From Natrinema sp. SYSU A 869 (GTDB taxonomy: Archaea > Halobacteriota > Halobacteria > Halobacteriales > Natrialbaceae): 64,000 nucleotides of DNA. Position numbers and translations under genes: made by a program. Below the pieces are notes generated by a model. That model searched no databases, was not told the origin of the DNA, and saw only the letters and a list, made by a program, of their open reading frames with translations. The stretch covers positions 3,100,001 to 3,164,000 of the forward strand of contig NZ_CP082249.1 in the NCBI RefSeq assembly GCF_019879105.1, read 5' to 3'. This document shows positions 7,844-16,673 of this stretch, piece after piece (the stretch's first letter is position 1; each line of letters begins with the position of its first letter).

Positions 7844-9412
7844 ATGGTCGATCCAGCCCTCGCCAGTCGACTCCAGTTCGCGCTCACGACCATCGTTCAC
7901 ATCATTTTCCCGGTGATGAGCATGGGCCTCGCGCCCTTCCTCGTCTACTTCACATGGAAGTCGATCCGGTCGTCGGATCCGCTCTGGGAGCGTCAGCGCC
8001 GCTTCTGGACGCGCATCTTCGCGGTCAGCTTCGTCGTCGGCACCGTAACGGGCCTCGTCCTCGAGTTCGAGTTCGGGACGAACTTCGCGGCCTTCTCGAC
8101 GTTCGCGGGCGAACTGTTCGGCGGTCCGCTGGCCGTCGAAGGGATGATGGCCTTCTTCCTCGAGGCCACGTTCCTCGGCGTCTTCGTCTTCGGCCGCGAG
8201 AAGGTCGGTGACGCGCTCTACATGCTATCGGCGGTCGCCGTCGGACTGGGAACGTGGCTCTCAGCGCTTTGGATCCTCATCGCCAACTCGTGGATGCAGA
8301 CGCCGCGCGGGTACGAACTCGCCCAACAGAACGGCCAGCCGATCGTGACGCTCGTCGATCCCGTCGCCGCCTACCTCAACCCTCGATTCCCTTGGATGTT
8401 CGTCCACATGCAGTCCGCGGCCGTCCTCTCGGTCGCGCTCTTCATGGCCGGCGTGGCGGCGTACTTCTTGTACCGCTCGAGCAATGGCGGTGAGAGCGGT
8501 GACGACATCGAGAGCGACGAAGTAATGGAGAGCGACGAAGCGATGGGCGCGGGTTCGGACTCGGGCGTGGCCGCCGGAGAGACGACTACCGGCAACGACG
8601 ACGCCCGTTTCTGGCGAACTACTCTGAAAATTGCGCTGGTCGTCCTCCTCGTGACTGCGCCCTTCCAGGTCGTCCACGGTGACTCCTACGCGCGCCACGT
8701 CGCCGAGACCCAGCCCCAGAAGTTCGCCGCCATGGAGGCACAGTACGAGACCGAAGCGCCGGCCGCGCTCCACCTGTTCGCGGTTCCGACCGATCCGAGC
8801 GCCCTCACCGACCCCCGTGCAGAGAACCTCTGGACAGTCGATATTCCAGCAATGGCATCGGTATTGGCGAGCGGCGGTGATCCGTCCTACGAGGTGACGG
8901 GTCTCGACGAGTTCGACGGCTCACCGCCGGTCGCGATCGTCTTCTGGTCGTTCCGCGCCATGGTACTGCTCGGCTTCTGGTTCGTCGGCCTGGCGCTATG
9001 GAGTGCTTACCGCTGGCGACGCGGTGACCTAACGACGGATCGGCGACTCCACCTCGCACTGATGGGCTCTGCGCCGCTCGGCTTCGTCGCCGTCGAAACC
9101 GGCTGGATCGTCACCGAAGTCGGCCGCCAGCCATGGGTCGTTCAGGGTTTGCTCAAGACCGATGATGGCGTCTCACCCGGTCTCACCGGCACCGAAGCAA
9201 CGCTGACGCTTGCCAGCTTCGCACTCGTCTATACCGCCCTGCTCGTCGGCTACAGCTACGTTGTTCGACGGATTATCTTGGCGGGGCCGCCCGCCGTCGA
9301 GTCGGCCGCTGGCTCGAGGTCGGAGTCGGAAGCGGATCCCGACTCGGACGCCGACCCGGACTCGAGTCCATCGGATTCGACGCCGACGCCGGAGGTAAGC
9401 AGCGATGACTGA
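7844..9412 (+). CDS. cydA: Cytochrome bd-type quinol oxidase subunit I
   Basis: 522-residue polytopic membrane protein carrying the haems of bd oxidase. His19 (RLQFALTTIVHIIF) is the conserved high-spin haem ligand. NPRFPWMFVHMQSA provides the b558 His, and GRQPWVVQG the quinol-site signature. The Q-loop is short and an acidic low-complexity insert (about residues 215-250) is present, as in CIO-type haloarchaeal enzymes. The start at 7844 was chosen because it places His19 correctly. It overlaps cydB by 8 bp. It reduces O2 to water with high affinity at the membrane. Confidence 0.93.
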   Translation: MVDPALASRLQFALTTIVHIIFPVMSMGLAPFLVYFTWKSIRSSDPLWERQRRFWTRIFAVSFVVGTVTGLVLEFEFGTNFAAFSTFAGELFGGPLAVEGMMAFFLEATFLGVFVFGREKVGDALYMLSAVAVGLGTWLSALWILIANSWMQTPRGYELAQQNGQPIVTLVDPVAAYLNPRFPWMFVHMQSAAVLSVALFMAGVAAYFLYRSSNGGESGDDIESDEVMESDEAMGAGSDSGVAAGETTTGNDDARFWRTTLKIALVVLLVTAPFQVVHGDSYARHVAETQPQKFAAMEAQYETEAPAALHLFAVPTDPSALTDPRAENLWTVDIPAMASVLASGGDPSYEVTGLDEFDGSPPVAIVFWSFRAMVLLGFWFVGLALWSAYRWRRGDLTTDRRLHLALMGSAPLGFVAVETGWIVTEVGRQPWVVQGLLKTDDGVSPGLTGTEATLTLASFALVYTALLVGYSYVVRRIILAGPPAVESAAGSRSESEADPDSDADPDSSPSDSTPTPEVSSDD

Positions 9413-10409
9413 GCCCGTCAGCCTCCCGCTCGCTGCGCTCGCACGCTCGCTCCCAGTCGATCTACCAACACTGTGGGTCGCCATCGTCTTCGCGTTCCTC
9501 GGGACGTTCCTCTTCCTCGACGGGTTCGACTTCGGGGCCGGGGCACTGTTCGCGACGCGAGCCGACGAGGCCGAACGCGAGCGGATCCTCGCGGCGATCG
9601 GTCCCTTCTGGGACGGGAACGAAGTGTGGCTGGTCGTCTTCGGTGGCGGCCTGTTCGCGGCGTTCCCGCCGATCTATGCGACGCTGTTCAGTCGCCACTA
9701 CCTGCTGCTCTTCGGCGTCCTCGGCGCGCTCATCTGTCGCGGCCTCGCACCTGAGTTCTACGAGCAACGCGAGGACGAGGCGTGGAAGCGCTGGTGGGGC
9801 CGTGCATTCGTCGTCGGCAGCATCGCCTCGCCGTTCCTGCTCGGCACGTTCGTCGGCAACTGGCTGCTCGGAACGACGGTCACCGAGGCCCCTGTGACCG
9901 TGCTCGTTGGCTTCGCCGTCGTCGCGCTGACCGTCGTCACCGGCGGTGCCTTCGTCGCACTGAAGACCGACGGACAGCTCGCGGACGATGCTCGAATGTG
10001 GGGCCTGCGTGCCCTCGCCGCGTATCTCCTTTCGATCACTGCGATTCTTCTCGCGTTGGCCGCCCGACCCGCCGTTCGTCCCGCCCTGCTTGAGCCGGTC
10101 CCGATGGCGCTCGTCGCCGCATCGGTCGTCCTCGGCGGCAGCTACGCCCTCACCATTCGACGCGAACGCGATCTCCTTGCGTTCCTCACCGCCGGCGGAC
10201 TGACCTACGCGCTGGTCGCGCTCGTTGCCGTATTGCTGTCCCCAACGCTCGACCCCGCGACTGGACGTACCGCCACCGAGGCTGCGATCTCGCCGCCCGC
10301 ATTGGGGCTGCTGACGCTGTCCGCGGCCCTCCTCGTTCCGCTCGTCTGCACGTACTTTGCGGTCCTCTACTCGACGTTCTCGGGACCGGTCGAGGCAGAG
10401 GGATACTGA
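9405..10409 (+). CDS. cydB: Cytochrome bd-type quinol oxidase subunit II
   Basis: 334 residues with about 8-9 membrane spans. Family hallmarks are FLFLDGFDFGAGALF near residue 35 and PFWDGNEVWLVVFGGGLF near residue 75. It forms the heterodimer with CydA, and the 8-bp overlap implies coupled translation. No cydCD exporter and no CydX-like small frame is visible afterwards. Confidence 0.93.
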   Translation: MTEPVSLPLAALARSLPVDLPTLWVAIVFAFLGTFLFLDGFDFGAGALFATRADEAERERILAAIGPFWDGNEVWLVVFGGGLFAAFPPIYATLFSRHYLLLFGVLGALICRGLAPEFYEQREDEAWKRWWGRAFVVGSIASPFLLGTFVGNWLLGTTVTEAPVTVLVGFAVVALTVVTGGAFVALKTDGQLADDARMWGLRALAAYLLSITAILLALAARPAVRPALLEPVPMALVAASVVLGGSYALTIRRERDLLAFLTAGGLTYALVALVAVLLSPTLDPATGRTATEAAISPPALGLLTLSAALLVPLVCTYFAVLYSTFSGPVEAEGY

Positions 10410-10501
10410 CTCTCCCGCCGGTCCTCGAGATTCCTCGAGCCCCTCCTGATGCCGACTCCTGATCTCGAGGCTTTAAGCGCGGCCGGATACACGCGTTAGA
10501 T

Positions 10502-10888
10502 ATGAAACGGATCATTGAAACTGACGACGCACCCGCTGCGGTCGGTGCCTACAGTCAGGCGACCAGCAACGGCTCGCTGGTGTTCACCGCCGGTCAGATC
10601 CCCATGACCGCTGACGGCGAACTGCTCGACGACGAGTCCATCGAGAATCAGACGGAGCAGGCCCTCTACAACCTCGACGCCGTCCTCGACGAAGCGGACG
10701 CGAGCTACGGGGACGTCCTCAAGGTGACCGTCTTCCTCGAGAACATCGACGACTTCGAGGCGATGAACGAGGCCTACGCCGACTACTTCGACGATCAGCC
10801 GCCGGCCCGTAGCGCCGTCGAGGTCGCCGCGCTTCCGAAGGGCGTTGGCATCGAAATCGAAGCCGTTGCATCCGTCGAAGACGAGTGA
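10502..10888 (+). CDS. ridA: RidA family enamine/imine deaminase
   Basis: 128-residue Rid/YjgF protein. It hydrolyses reactive 2-aminoacrylate and related enamines made by PLP enzymes. The catalytic Arg is in PPARSAVEVAALPKG and the terminal Glu of IEIEAVA is present, so it belongs to the active RidA subfamily. VGAYSQAT and FTAGQIP are standard. It sits in the same direction as ilvA and cydAB, with a 92-bp gap after cydB. A second Rid protein is at 37541. Confidence 0.9.
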   Translation: MKRIIETDDAPAAVGAYSQATSNGSLVFTAGQIPMTADGELLDDESIENQTEQALYNLDAVLDEADASYGDVLKVTVFLENIDDFEAMNEAYADYFDDQPPARSAVEVAALPKGVGIEIEAVASVEDE

Positions 10889-10919
10889 CGACAGCGTGAG
10901 CGGCTATCCCGCCGGGAAG

Positions 10920-11159
10920 ATGGGAATCGATCCGCGGACCAAATCTGCCGTCCTCTGGGGCATCGTCGGCTGCCTGTCGTTTCTGGTGCTCGTCCAGAGC
11001 TACGCCCTGCTCGCCGACCCGCTCGCGACGATCACGCAGGCGCTAGGGCTCGCACTGCTGGTCGGCCTCGGTGCGGGAACCGGGGCGTACCTGCTCGAGC
11101 CGCGGCTCGCGTCGTGGGCGGCCGATCGCGGGACGGTAAACGAATCTCGTAAGGGTTAA
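10920..11159 (+). CDS. Small two-TM membrane protein
   Basis: 79 residues (MGIDPRTKSAVLWG...). Two hydrophobic segments (WGIVGCLSFLVLVQSYALLA and ALGLALLVGLGAGTGAYLLE) are followed by a basic tail. It begins just after ridA; a GTG at 10896 is an alternative start, and either would leave a very short spacer to ridA, suggesting an operon. It resembles uncharacterised haloarchaeal two-TM proteins; function unknown. Confidence 0.65.
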   Translation: MGIDPRTKSAVLWGIVGCLSFLVLVQSYALLADPLATITQALGLALLVGLGAGTGAYLLEPRLASWAADRGTVNESRKG

Positions 11160-11186
11160 ACAACAGACGCGGTTAGGATGACCTGA

Positions 11187-11267
11187 GCCAGGATGGCCGA
11201 ATGGTAAGGCGCACGCCTGGAAAGCGTGTTCCCTTTGGGATTCAGGGTTCAAATCCCTGTCCTGGCG
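11187..11267 (+). tRNA. tRNA-Ser (GGA)
   Basis: The acceptor stem GCCAGGA pairs with TCCTGGC, with discriminator G. The anticodon stem CACGC/GCGTG encloses loop CTGGAAA, giving anticodon GGA. A long class-II variable arm (ttccctttgggatt) follows, then the T arm with GGTTCAAATCC. It reads UCC/UCU serine codons. No intron and no encoded CCA. Confidence 0.96.
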
Positions 11268-11335
11268 TTTTCGTGATTTTACTTGCTACGAGCGACGCGT
11301 AGCGGTGCGGGTAATCCAAAATCGCGAAACGACAC

Positions 11336-11420
11336 AGACAGGATTTGAACACGCGAGTCGGATGCGGCCGAACGAAGTGAAACTGACCGTCTCGAATCTG
11401 TTCAAATCCCAGTTCTGGCG
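11336..11420. repeat. Partial direct and inverted copies of the tRNA-Ser 3' end (att-like scar)
   Basis: At 11401-11420 the sequence TTCAAATCCCAGTTCTGGCG repeats the tRNA-Ser 3' end (11248-11267) with two mismatches in 20. At about 11336-11350, GACAGGATTTGAACAC resembles the same end in inverted orientation. No other part of a tRNA is present, so this is not a second gene. tRNA 3' ends are the usual attachment sites of archaeal integrating elements, so this looks like a scar left by an element that came and went. No integrase is found nearby. Confidence 0.5.
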
Positions 11421-11509
11421 CTCTTCCAGTTTTCATTCCACCGAGCGGCAGCTATCGATGGTTTTCTCGATCGAATTATTGAAGGGAAGGGGTACGGGGA
11501 AGGAGCGCG

Positions 11510-11623
11510 TTACCGCTCGAGTTCGACAGGGGAGTCGGTCGCGATCCAACAGTCGGGGTCATCCGGATCTCTGAGTTCCAGGCTACCGCTTTGACACACC
11601 ACCATTTCGTATCGGTCGTCCAT
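11510..11623 (-). CDS. Small haloarchaeal protein (37 aa)
   Basis: A 37-codon frame: MDDRYEMVVCQSGSLELR followed by DPDDPDCWIATDSPVELER. The pattern of a short strand, an acidic DPDDPDxW motif and WIxTD.PVEL resembles the small haloarchaeal DUF7331-like proteins, which end similarly. An upstream in-frame extension (without ATG) is possible, so the true N-terminus is uncertain. A GGTGGGG stretch lies about 8-14 nt before the ATG and could serve as a ribosome-binding site. Function unknown. Confidence 0.5.
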   Translation of the reverse strand: MDDRYEMVVCQSGSLELRDPDDPDCWIATDSPVELER

Positions 11624-11817
11624 GATGACCCCACCGGAGACTCCACTGGGATCGGATATCGTAACGGGGGACGTACCGGCCGCTCGAATCGGAGTAAGCG
11701 CGTCATACTACTGTGTACGGGCGTCTTCGGGACTGTTATTTCAAGTTCCGAGCGGTTCCGGTCGTCCGGACGACCGCGACCGGATGAGCCTTTGTGCTGG
11801 CGGTCCAACGGTCGGGT

Positions 11818-12570
11818 ATGTGCGGTCGCTACACGCTCGTTGTCGAGCAGGACGACCTCGAGGCGCGGTTCGATGCCCGGTTTCGGGACGCGGAGTTCAC
11901 CCCTCGGTACAACATGGCTCCGGGACAGGAACTCCCGGTGATCACGAACGAGGAGCCGGAGGCGTTCCAGCACCTTGAGTGGGGGCTGGTGCCGTCGTGG
12001 GCGGACGACGACAGCGGCGGGCTGATCAACGCCCGAGCGGAATCCGTCGACGAGAAGCCGAGTTTCAAAGCGGCTTACGAGCAGCAGTGGTGTTCTCGCG
12101 AGCCGAGCGAACGAGCGCTCGACACGCCTTCGGCGGGTCGGTGTCTGGTTCCTACGGACGGCTTCTACGAGTGGGTCGAAACGGACGACGGGAAACGGCC
12201 CTATCGAGTGGGGTTCGAGGACAACCGGGTGTTTGCGATGGCCGGCCTCTGGGAGCGCTGGGAACCTGAAACGACCCAGACCGGGCTCGACGCATTCGGT
12301 GGCGGCGTCGACGACGAGAGCGAAAACGGCCCGCTCGAGACGTTTACAATCATCACGACCGAACCGAACGACCTCGTGGCGAACTTGCACCATCGAATGG
12401 CCGTAATCCTCGAACCTGACGCCGAGCAGCGGTGGCTATCGGGCGATGCCGGTCGGGAAGTCCTCGAGCCGCGGCCGACCGATGGAATGCGGGCCTATCC
12501 GGTTTCGACGGCGGTGAACGATCCGGCGACTGACGAGCCGTCGCTGGTCGAACCGGTTGAGGGTGTGTGA
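11818..12570 (+). CDS. SRAP-domain protein (HMCES/YedK family)
   Basis: 250 residues. It begins MCGRYTLV; Cys2 becomes the N-terminal nucleophile after Met removal and cross-links to abasic sites in single-stranded DNA. The other SRAP residues are present: YNMAPGQ with the active-site Asn, WGLVPSW, INARAES with Glu, CLVPTDGFYEW and a His in LHHRMAVIL. The start at 11818 is therefore certain; earlier Mets would bury Cys2. Two acidic inserts make it longer than bacterial YedK (about 222 aa), as is usual for halophiles. Confidence 0.93.
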   Translation: MCGRYTLVVEQDDLEARFDARFRDAEFTPRYNMAPGQELPVITNEEPEAFQHLEWGLVPSWADDDSGGLINARAESVDEKPSFKAAYEQQWCSREPSERALDTPSAGRCLVPTDGFYEWVETDDGKRPYRVGFEDNRVFAMAGLWERWEPETTQTGLDAFGGGVDDESENGPLETFTIITTEPNDLVANLHHRMAVILEPDAEQRWLSGDAGREVLEPRPTDGMRAYPVSTAVNDPATDEPSLVEPVEGV

Positions 12571-12606
12571 CTGACAGCACGTGGAGACAGCGGTTGAGCG
12601 GGCAGC

Positions 12607-14241
12607 TCAGATCCCCTCACGACCGCCCTGGGTGAGGAGGACGAGCAGCGAGAGGCCGGAGACGGCGAGCAACAGCAGGGCGGGGATGACGGCGTACTGG
12701 AAGAAGGCCTCGCCCTGTGCCTTCCAGATGATGGTGACGAGGGTTTCGAAGCCGGTCGGCCGCAAGAGGAGGGTCGCCGGAAGTTCCTTCATCGTCGTCA
12801 GGAAGACCAGCGCCGCCCCGGCGGTCACGCCCGGTGCGATGAGCGGTAAGGTCACCTTTCTGAACGTGCGAAGCGGCGTCTCACCCAGCGTGTGTGCGGC
12901 CTCGACGAGTTTCGAATCGACCTGGAGCGTCGTGGTCCGGATCGAGCCGACCGCTTGGGGCATGAATCGGATCACGTAGGCGAACACTAGCAGCGGGATC
13001 GTCTGGTAGAGCGCTGGCAGGGTGGTCAGGTCGTACGTCCGGCGGATGCCCTCGTAGGTCGTGGCGAACGAGACGAGTGCGAGCCCGAGAACGATTCCCG
13101 GTACCGCGAAGCCGACGTAGGTCGACCGCTCAAAGAGCGTCGACAGCGGCGAGTCGTATCTGGCCGCGACGTACGCGACCGGCAAGGCGACGAGCACGGC
13201 CACGAACGCGGCCGCACCGGCCACAATCACGGAGTTGACCGCGTACTCGAGTTCGAAGGCCAGTGACGGCCGCGCGTCCGGATCGGCGGTCACGAGCCAG
13301 AGCCCGAGGATCCATAGCGGAACCAACAGCGCGATGCCGGTGACGCCCGCGGGCAGTAGCGTCGCCGGCCAACGCCACTTGCCGAGTTCGACGACGGGTT
13401 CGCTCGAGCCCTCGGAGCCGTCGCCCTGAACCGTCCGGTCGGGACGGGCCCACCACTCGAGGACGAGGACGACGAGCACGATGGCGAGCAACTGGAGCGA
13501 GAGGAAGGCCGCATAGTCCCGGCCATAGGAGCGGTATTCGAGGAAGATCTGTTGCGTGAAGACGGGCAGTTGCATGATCGCCGGCGTCCCGAAATCGGAG
13601 ACGGCGTACAGTGCTGCGAGCAGGCCACCGGCGACGATGGCGGGGCGGACCTGCGGGAGCGTTACGCGGCGGAAGGCCGTCCACGTATCGTGGTTTAGGG
13701 TCCGAGCGGCGTCGAGGAGTGTTGTGTCGAACGAGAGCAGAGCGGCTCGCACCGTCAGGTAGACGTACGGATAGGTGTAGAGTGTGATGACGAGCGTCGC
13801 GCCCGGAAGCCCGTAGATTTCGGGCAACTGCTGGATGCCCAGTGGCTCGAGAATCGATTGGAACTCGCCTTGCGGGCCGAACGCCGAGACGAAGGCGAAC
13901 GCGCCGATGTAGCTCGGGACGACCAGCGGGAGGGCGGCGACGACGGCCCAGAACCGGCGGAAGGGCAGGTCCGTCTGGACGGTGAGCCATGCCAGCGGAA
14001 CGCCGATCAGCGTCGACAGCACTGTGACGCCGGTCATGAGCAGGAGGCTGTTCGTGACGATCGACGCGGTTTGCGGGCGGGCGAGCATCTTCCAGAGCCG
14101 GGCTGTGTCGACGGTCGTCGCCTCGAATACGAGATATGTGAGCGGGAATAATACGCCCACGGCGATGGCACCGGACAGGAGCAATAGTCCGAGTGGCGGT
14201 CCATCGGTCGTCTCGCGTCGTCGTGAGAGGAGTGATCTCAT
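12607..14241 (-). CDS. Fe(III)-type ABC transporter permease (FbpB-like)
   Basis: 544 residues with two fused permease halves, each having about six spans and an EAA-type loop (AARTLNHDTWTAFRRVTLPQ near residue 210; AAHTLGETPLRTFRKVTLPL near residue 460). This duplicated architecture is typical of FbpB/ThiP-type importers of Fe(III), thiamine or phosphonates. The binding protein at 20931-22055 is the likely partner; no ATPase gene is in the window. The start at 14241 is chosen by TM1 position. It diverges from the DtxR-boxed gene at 14475, so the box at 14452 may control both. Confidence 0.85.
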   Translation of the reverse strand: MRSLLSRRRETTDGPPLGLLLLSGAIAVGVLFPLTYLVFEATTVDTARLWKMLARPQTASIVTNSLLLMTGVTVLSTLIGVPLAWLTVQTDLPFRRFWAVVAALPLVVPSYIGAFAFVSAFGPQGEFQSILEPLGIQQLPEIYGLPGATLVITLYTYPYVYLTVRAALLSFDTTLLDAARTLNHDTWTAFRRVTLPQVRPAIVAGGLLAALYAVSDFGTPAIMQLPVFTQQIFLEYRSYGRDYAAFLSLQLLAIVLVVLVLEWWARPDRTVQGDGSEGSSEPVVELGKWRWPATLLPAGVTGIALLVPLWILGLWLVTADPDARPSLAFELEYAVNSVIVAGAAAFVAVLVALPVAYVAARYDSPLSTLFERSTYVGFAVPGIVLGLALVSFATTYEGIRRTYDLTTLPALYQTIPLLVFAYVIRFMPQAVGSIRTTTLQVDSKLVEAAHTLGETPLRTFRKVTLPLIAPGVTAGAALVFLTTMKELPATLLLRPTGFETLVTIIWKAQGEAFFQYAVIPALLLLAVSGLSLLVLLTQGGREGI

Positions 14242-14451
14242 AGAGAGGTCGTCGGAAATGTATGGATGTGTGCGTCGCGCGTATCGAGACGGTCGTTCGG
14301 ACGCGGCGGAATAGCTGGCGGTTCCCGTCCGACTGTGCTGACACGCTCGTAGCCGACTGTCGGTTGCGTTCGCCGGGTCCGGCCGACGGCGATCGCGGCC
14401 GCGCGACGATTCGGTGGGTACTCGAGCGTCTCGTTCCAACGAGTATAAGGT

Positions 14452-14465
14452 TTAGGTTTGCCTAA
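14452..14465. promoter_or_regulatory. DtxR/SirR-type iron box 1
   Basis: The perfect palindrome TTAGGTTTGCCTAA ends 9 nt before the ATG at 14475, with a TATA-like sequence (tataa, 14444-14448) just upstream. The site lies between TATA and start, a classic repression position. The sequence is the exact reverse complement of box 2. Confidence 0.8.
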
Positions 14466-14474
14466 TTCCCTCGC

Positions 14475-15026
14475 ATGGAGCTGACCAGGCGAGACGCGGT
14501 CGCCGCATTGGCCGCGCTCGGCGTCGGTGGCGGGACGCTGTCGGGCTGTGCGGCCCCGACCGGATCCGCCCCCGACGGGAGCGATGACGATCCGTCGGCC
14601 GATATCGACACCGAACGGATTCGTGAGACGCTGGTCGCAGTCGCCGAGGTCGTTTACCCCAGCGAGGTCACCGGCACGGCGACGTTCGTCGAGACCTTCC
14701 TCAAGGGGCGACTCGAGGATCAGTCCCACGCAGCGAACGTCGACGCCACGGTCACGACACTGAACGAGCGCGCCGACGACTGGTTCGGCGATTCCTTCCC
14801 GGCGCTCTCGCCGGACGATCGGGATCGGTGCCTGCGGGAGATCGGCACGGATACCGCGGCGGAAGATCCCGAGGGGCGGCCCGCCGAACGGATGCGCTAC
14901 TACGTCGTTAATGAGTTGTTGTTGGCACTGTACACCTCGCCGACAGGCGGCGAGTTAGCCGGCATCGAGAACCCGATCGGCCACTCGGGCGGGCTCGAGA
15001 GCTACCAGCGGGGGTCCGGCGCGTGA
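14475..15026 (+). CDS. Gluconate 2-dehydrogenase subunit 3-like Tat protein
   Basis: 183 residues. It has a twin-arginine signal (LTRRDAVAALAALG) with a lipobox-like LSGC (Cys25), then the Gluconate_2-dh3 domain (VAEVVYPSEVTG...). The diagnostic C-terminal YTSPTGGELAGIENPIG precedes GLESYQRG. In known enzymes this small subunit escorts the GMC flavoprotein out through Tat and is part of a membrane sugar/polyol dehydrogenase. It overlaps the GMC gene by 4 bp (GTGA), so the two are translationally coupled. It has an iron box in its promoter. Confidence 0.88.
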   Translation: MELTRRDAVAALAALGVGGGTLSGCAAPTGSAPDGSDDDPSADIDTERIRETLVAVAEVVYPSEVTGTATFVETFLKGRLEDQSHAANVDATVTTLNERADDWFGDSFPALSPDDRDRCLREIGTDTAAEDPEGRPAERMRYYVVNELLLALYTSPTGGELAGIENPIGHSGGLESYQRGSGA

Positions 15027-16660
15027 GCGGCAGTCGACCGCCCGCCGAGTCGGCGGCGCCCGTCACCGACGAGGACGCGGATCGCACGCCGGTCGAGGAC
15101 GCCGACGTCTGCGTGATCGGCGCGGGTCCAGCCGGCGGGATCGTCGCAGATCGACTCGCCGAGGCTGGCCGCGAGGTCGTGATCCTCGAGGCCGGGCCGC
15201 GGTTCGATTCGGTCGACAGGCTCGCCAGACAGGAGCGGGCGATCAGACCAGCGTACGGTCGTCAGGACGTCTGGGACGGCGATCCCGAGCGCGATGCGTT
15301 CTCGACATCGGGTGACCAGCACTACCCGCTGAACCGCGCTCGAGTCAAGGGCGTCGGCGGGTCGACGCTCCACTGGCAGGGGATGGTAATGCGCCTCCAC
15401 GAGGCCGATTTCAACTCCCGGAGCGTCCGCGGGGTCGGGACGGACTGGCCGATCGACTATGCGGACCTCCAACCGTACTACGCTCAGGCCGAGCGGGAAC
15501 TAGGGATCGCCGGTGCCGCCGACAACCCCTTCGCGCCGCCTCGCGAAGAGCCGCATCCGATGCCGGCGTTTCCGCCCTCCTACAGCGATAGACTGTTCGC
15601 CGAGGCCTGCGACGAACTCGAGATCGCGATGCACTCCGTGCCCAACGCGCGAAACTCCGAGGGCTATGACGACCGCAGCGCCTGCGTCGGCTACGGAACC
15701 TGCCAACCCGTCTGTCCATCCGGCGCGAAGTACGATGCGACCGTCCACGTTGAGCGTGCCGAACGCGAGGGCGCGACCGTGATCGATTATGCGCCTGTCC
15801 AGCGCCTCGAGCACGACGCTGATTCGATTTCGGCGGCCGTCTACGCGACACCTGACGACGAGCGCCATCGGCAGGCGGCCGACGACTTCGTCGTCGCCTG
15901 TGGCGGCGTCGAGACGCCCCGCCTCCTGTTGCTCTCCGAATCGAATCAGTACCCCAACGGCCTGGCTAATTCGAGCGGCCTCGTCGGCCGATACTTCATG
16001 GAGCACTGCTTTGCGGGCACATTCGGCGTCCTCGACGAGCCGACCCGGCAGAACCACGTCGGCTTCCTGACCAGCGAGTCCCACCAGTTCTACGACGATG
16101 CCGACGAGGAGTACGCCCCCTTCAAACTCGAGTTCTTCAACTTCGCCGGGCCCTCGCCGGTCGGCATGGCGCTGACCGGCGACGACTGGGGTGATGCCCT
16201 GCTCGAGCGAATCCAAGACGGCTACGGCAATCACATCGCCATGGGCGCGCTGGTCGAACAGCTCCCCCGCGAGGACAGCTACGTCGGCCTCGATCCCAAG
16301 CGGACCGACGATCACGGCAACCCCGTCCCCGATGTCCACTGGACCGTCGGCGATCGAGCACGCCGGACGATGGAACGGGCAAACGAGATCCAGCGGGACG
16401 TCTTCGAGGAGCTGGATGCCGAGATCGAGTGGCAGGACGGTCCCGAAAACACCGTTCCGACCAACCACCACATGGGAACGACCCGAATGGGGAACGATCC
16501 CGCCGAGAGCGTCGTCGATCCCACGCTGCGAACGCACGACCTCGAAAACTGCTGGATCGCCTCGAGTAGCGTCTTCCCGACCGCCGGGGCGATGAACCCG
16601 ACGCTGACGATCGCGGCGCTCGCGCTGAAGGCCGCGGATCACATCCTCGAGTCCGCGTAA
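15023..16660 (+). CDS. GMC-family flavoprotein dehydrogenase with Fe-S motif
   Basis: 545 residues from a GTG inside the stop of the upstream gene. It has a FAD Rossmann motif VIGAGPAGGIVADRLAE near residue 35 and the GMC signature GVGGSTLHWQGMVMRL. The C-terminal catalytic segment holds NHHMGTTRMG and ends PTAGAMNPTLTIAALALKAA. Between these, CVGYGTCQPVCPSGAK matches the Cys-rich [3Fe-4S] site of FAD-dependent glucose/gluconate dehydrogenases. It oxidises a sugar or polyol, probably outside the membrane with its Tat partner. The cytochrome c subunit of bacterial versions is missing, so the electron acceptor is unknown. Confidence 0.87.
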   Translation: MSGSRPPAESAAPVTDEDADRTPVEDADVCVIGAGPAGGIVADRLAEAGREVVILEAGPRFDSVDRLARQERAIRPAYGRQDVWDGDPERDAFSTSGDQHYPLNRARVKGVGGSTLHWQGMVMRLHEADFNSRSVRGVGTDWPIDYADLQPYYAQAERELGIAGAADNPFAPPREEPHPMPAFPPSYSDRLFAEACDELEIAMHSVPNARNSEGYDDRSACVGYGTCQPVCPSGAKYDATVHVERAEREGATVIDYAPVQRLEHDADSISAAVYATPDDERHRQAADDFVVACGGVETPRLLLLSESNQYPNGLANSSGLVGRYFMEHCFAGTFGVLDEPTRQNHVGFLTSESHQFYDDADEEYAPFKLEFFNFAGPSPVGMALTGDDWGDALLERIQDGYGNHIAMGALVEQLPREDSYVGLDPKRTDDHGNPVPDVHWTVGDRARRTMERANEIQRDVFEELDAEIEWQDGPENTVPTNHHMGTTRMGNDPAESVVDPTLRTHDLENCWIASSSVFPTAGAMNPTLTIAALALKAADHILESA

Positions 16661-16673
16661 TCGCCGGCCCCGT

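Noticed and set aside
11401-11420. Possible second tRNA gene
   Set aside because: Only the T-arm/acceptor 3' part matches; no D arm, anticodon arm or matching 5' acceptor strand precedes it.
11476-12393. 305-codon minus-strand frame opposite the SRAP gene
   Set aside because: Arg/Val-rich shadow of the SRAP gene; the real minus-strand signal there is only the small frame at 11510-11623.
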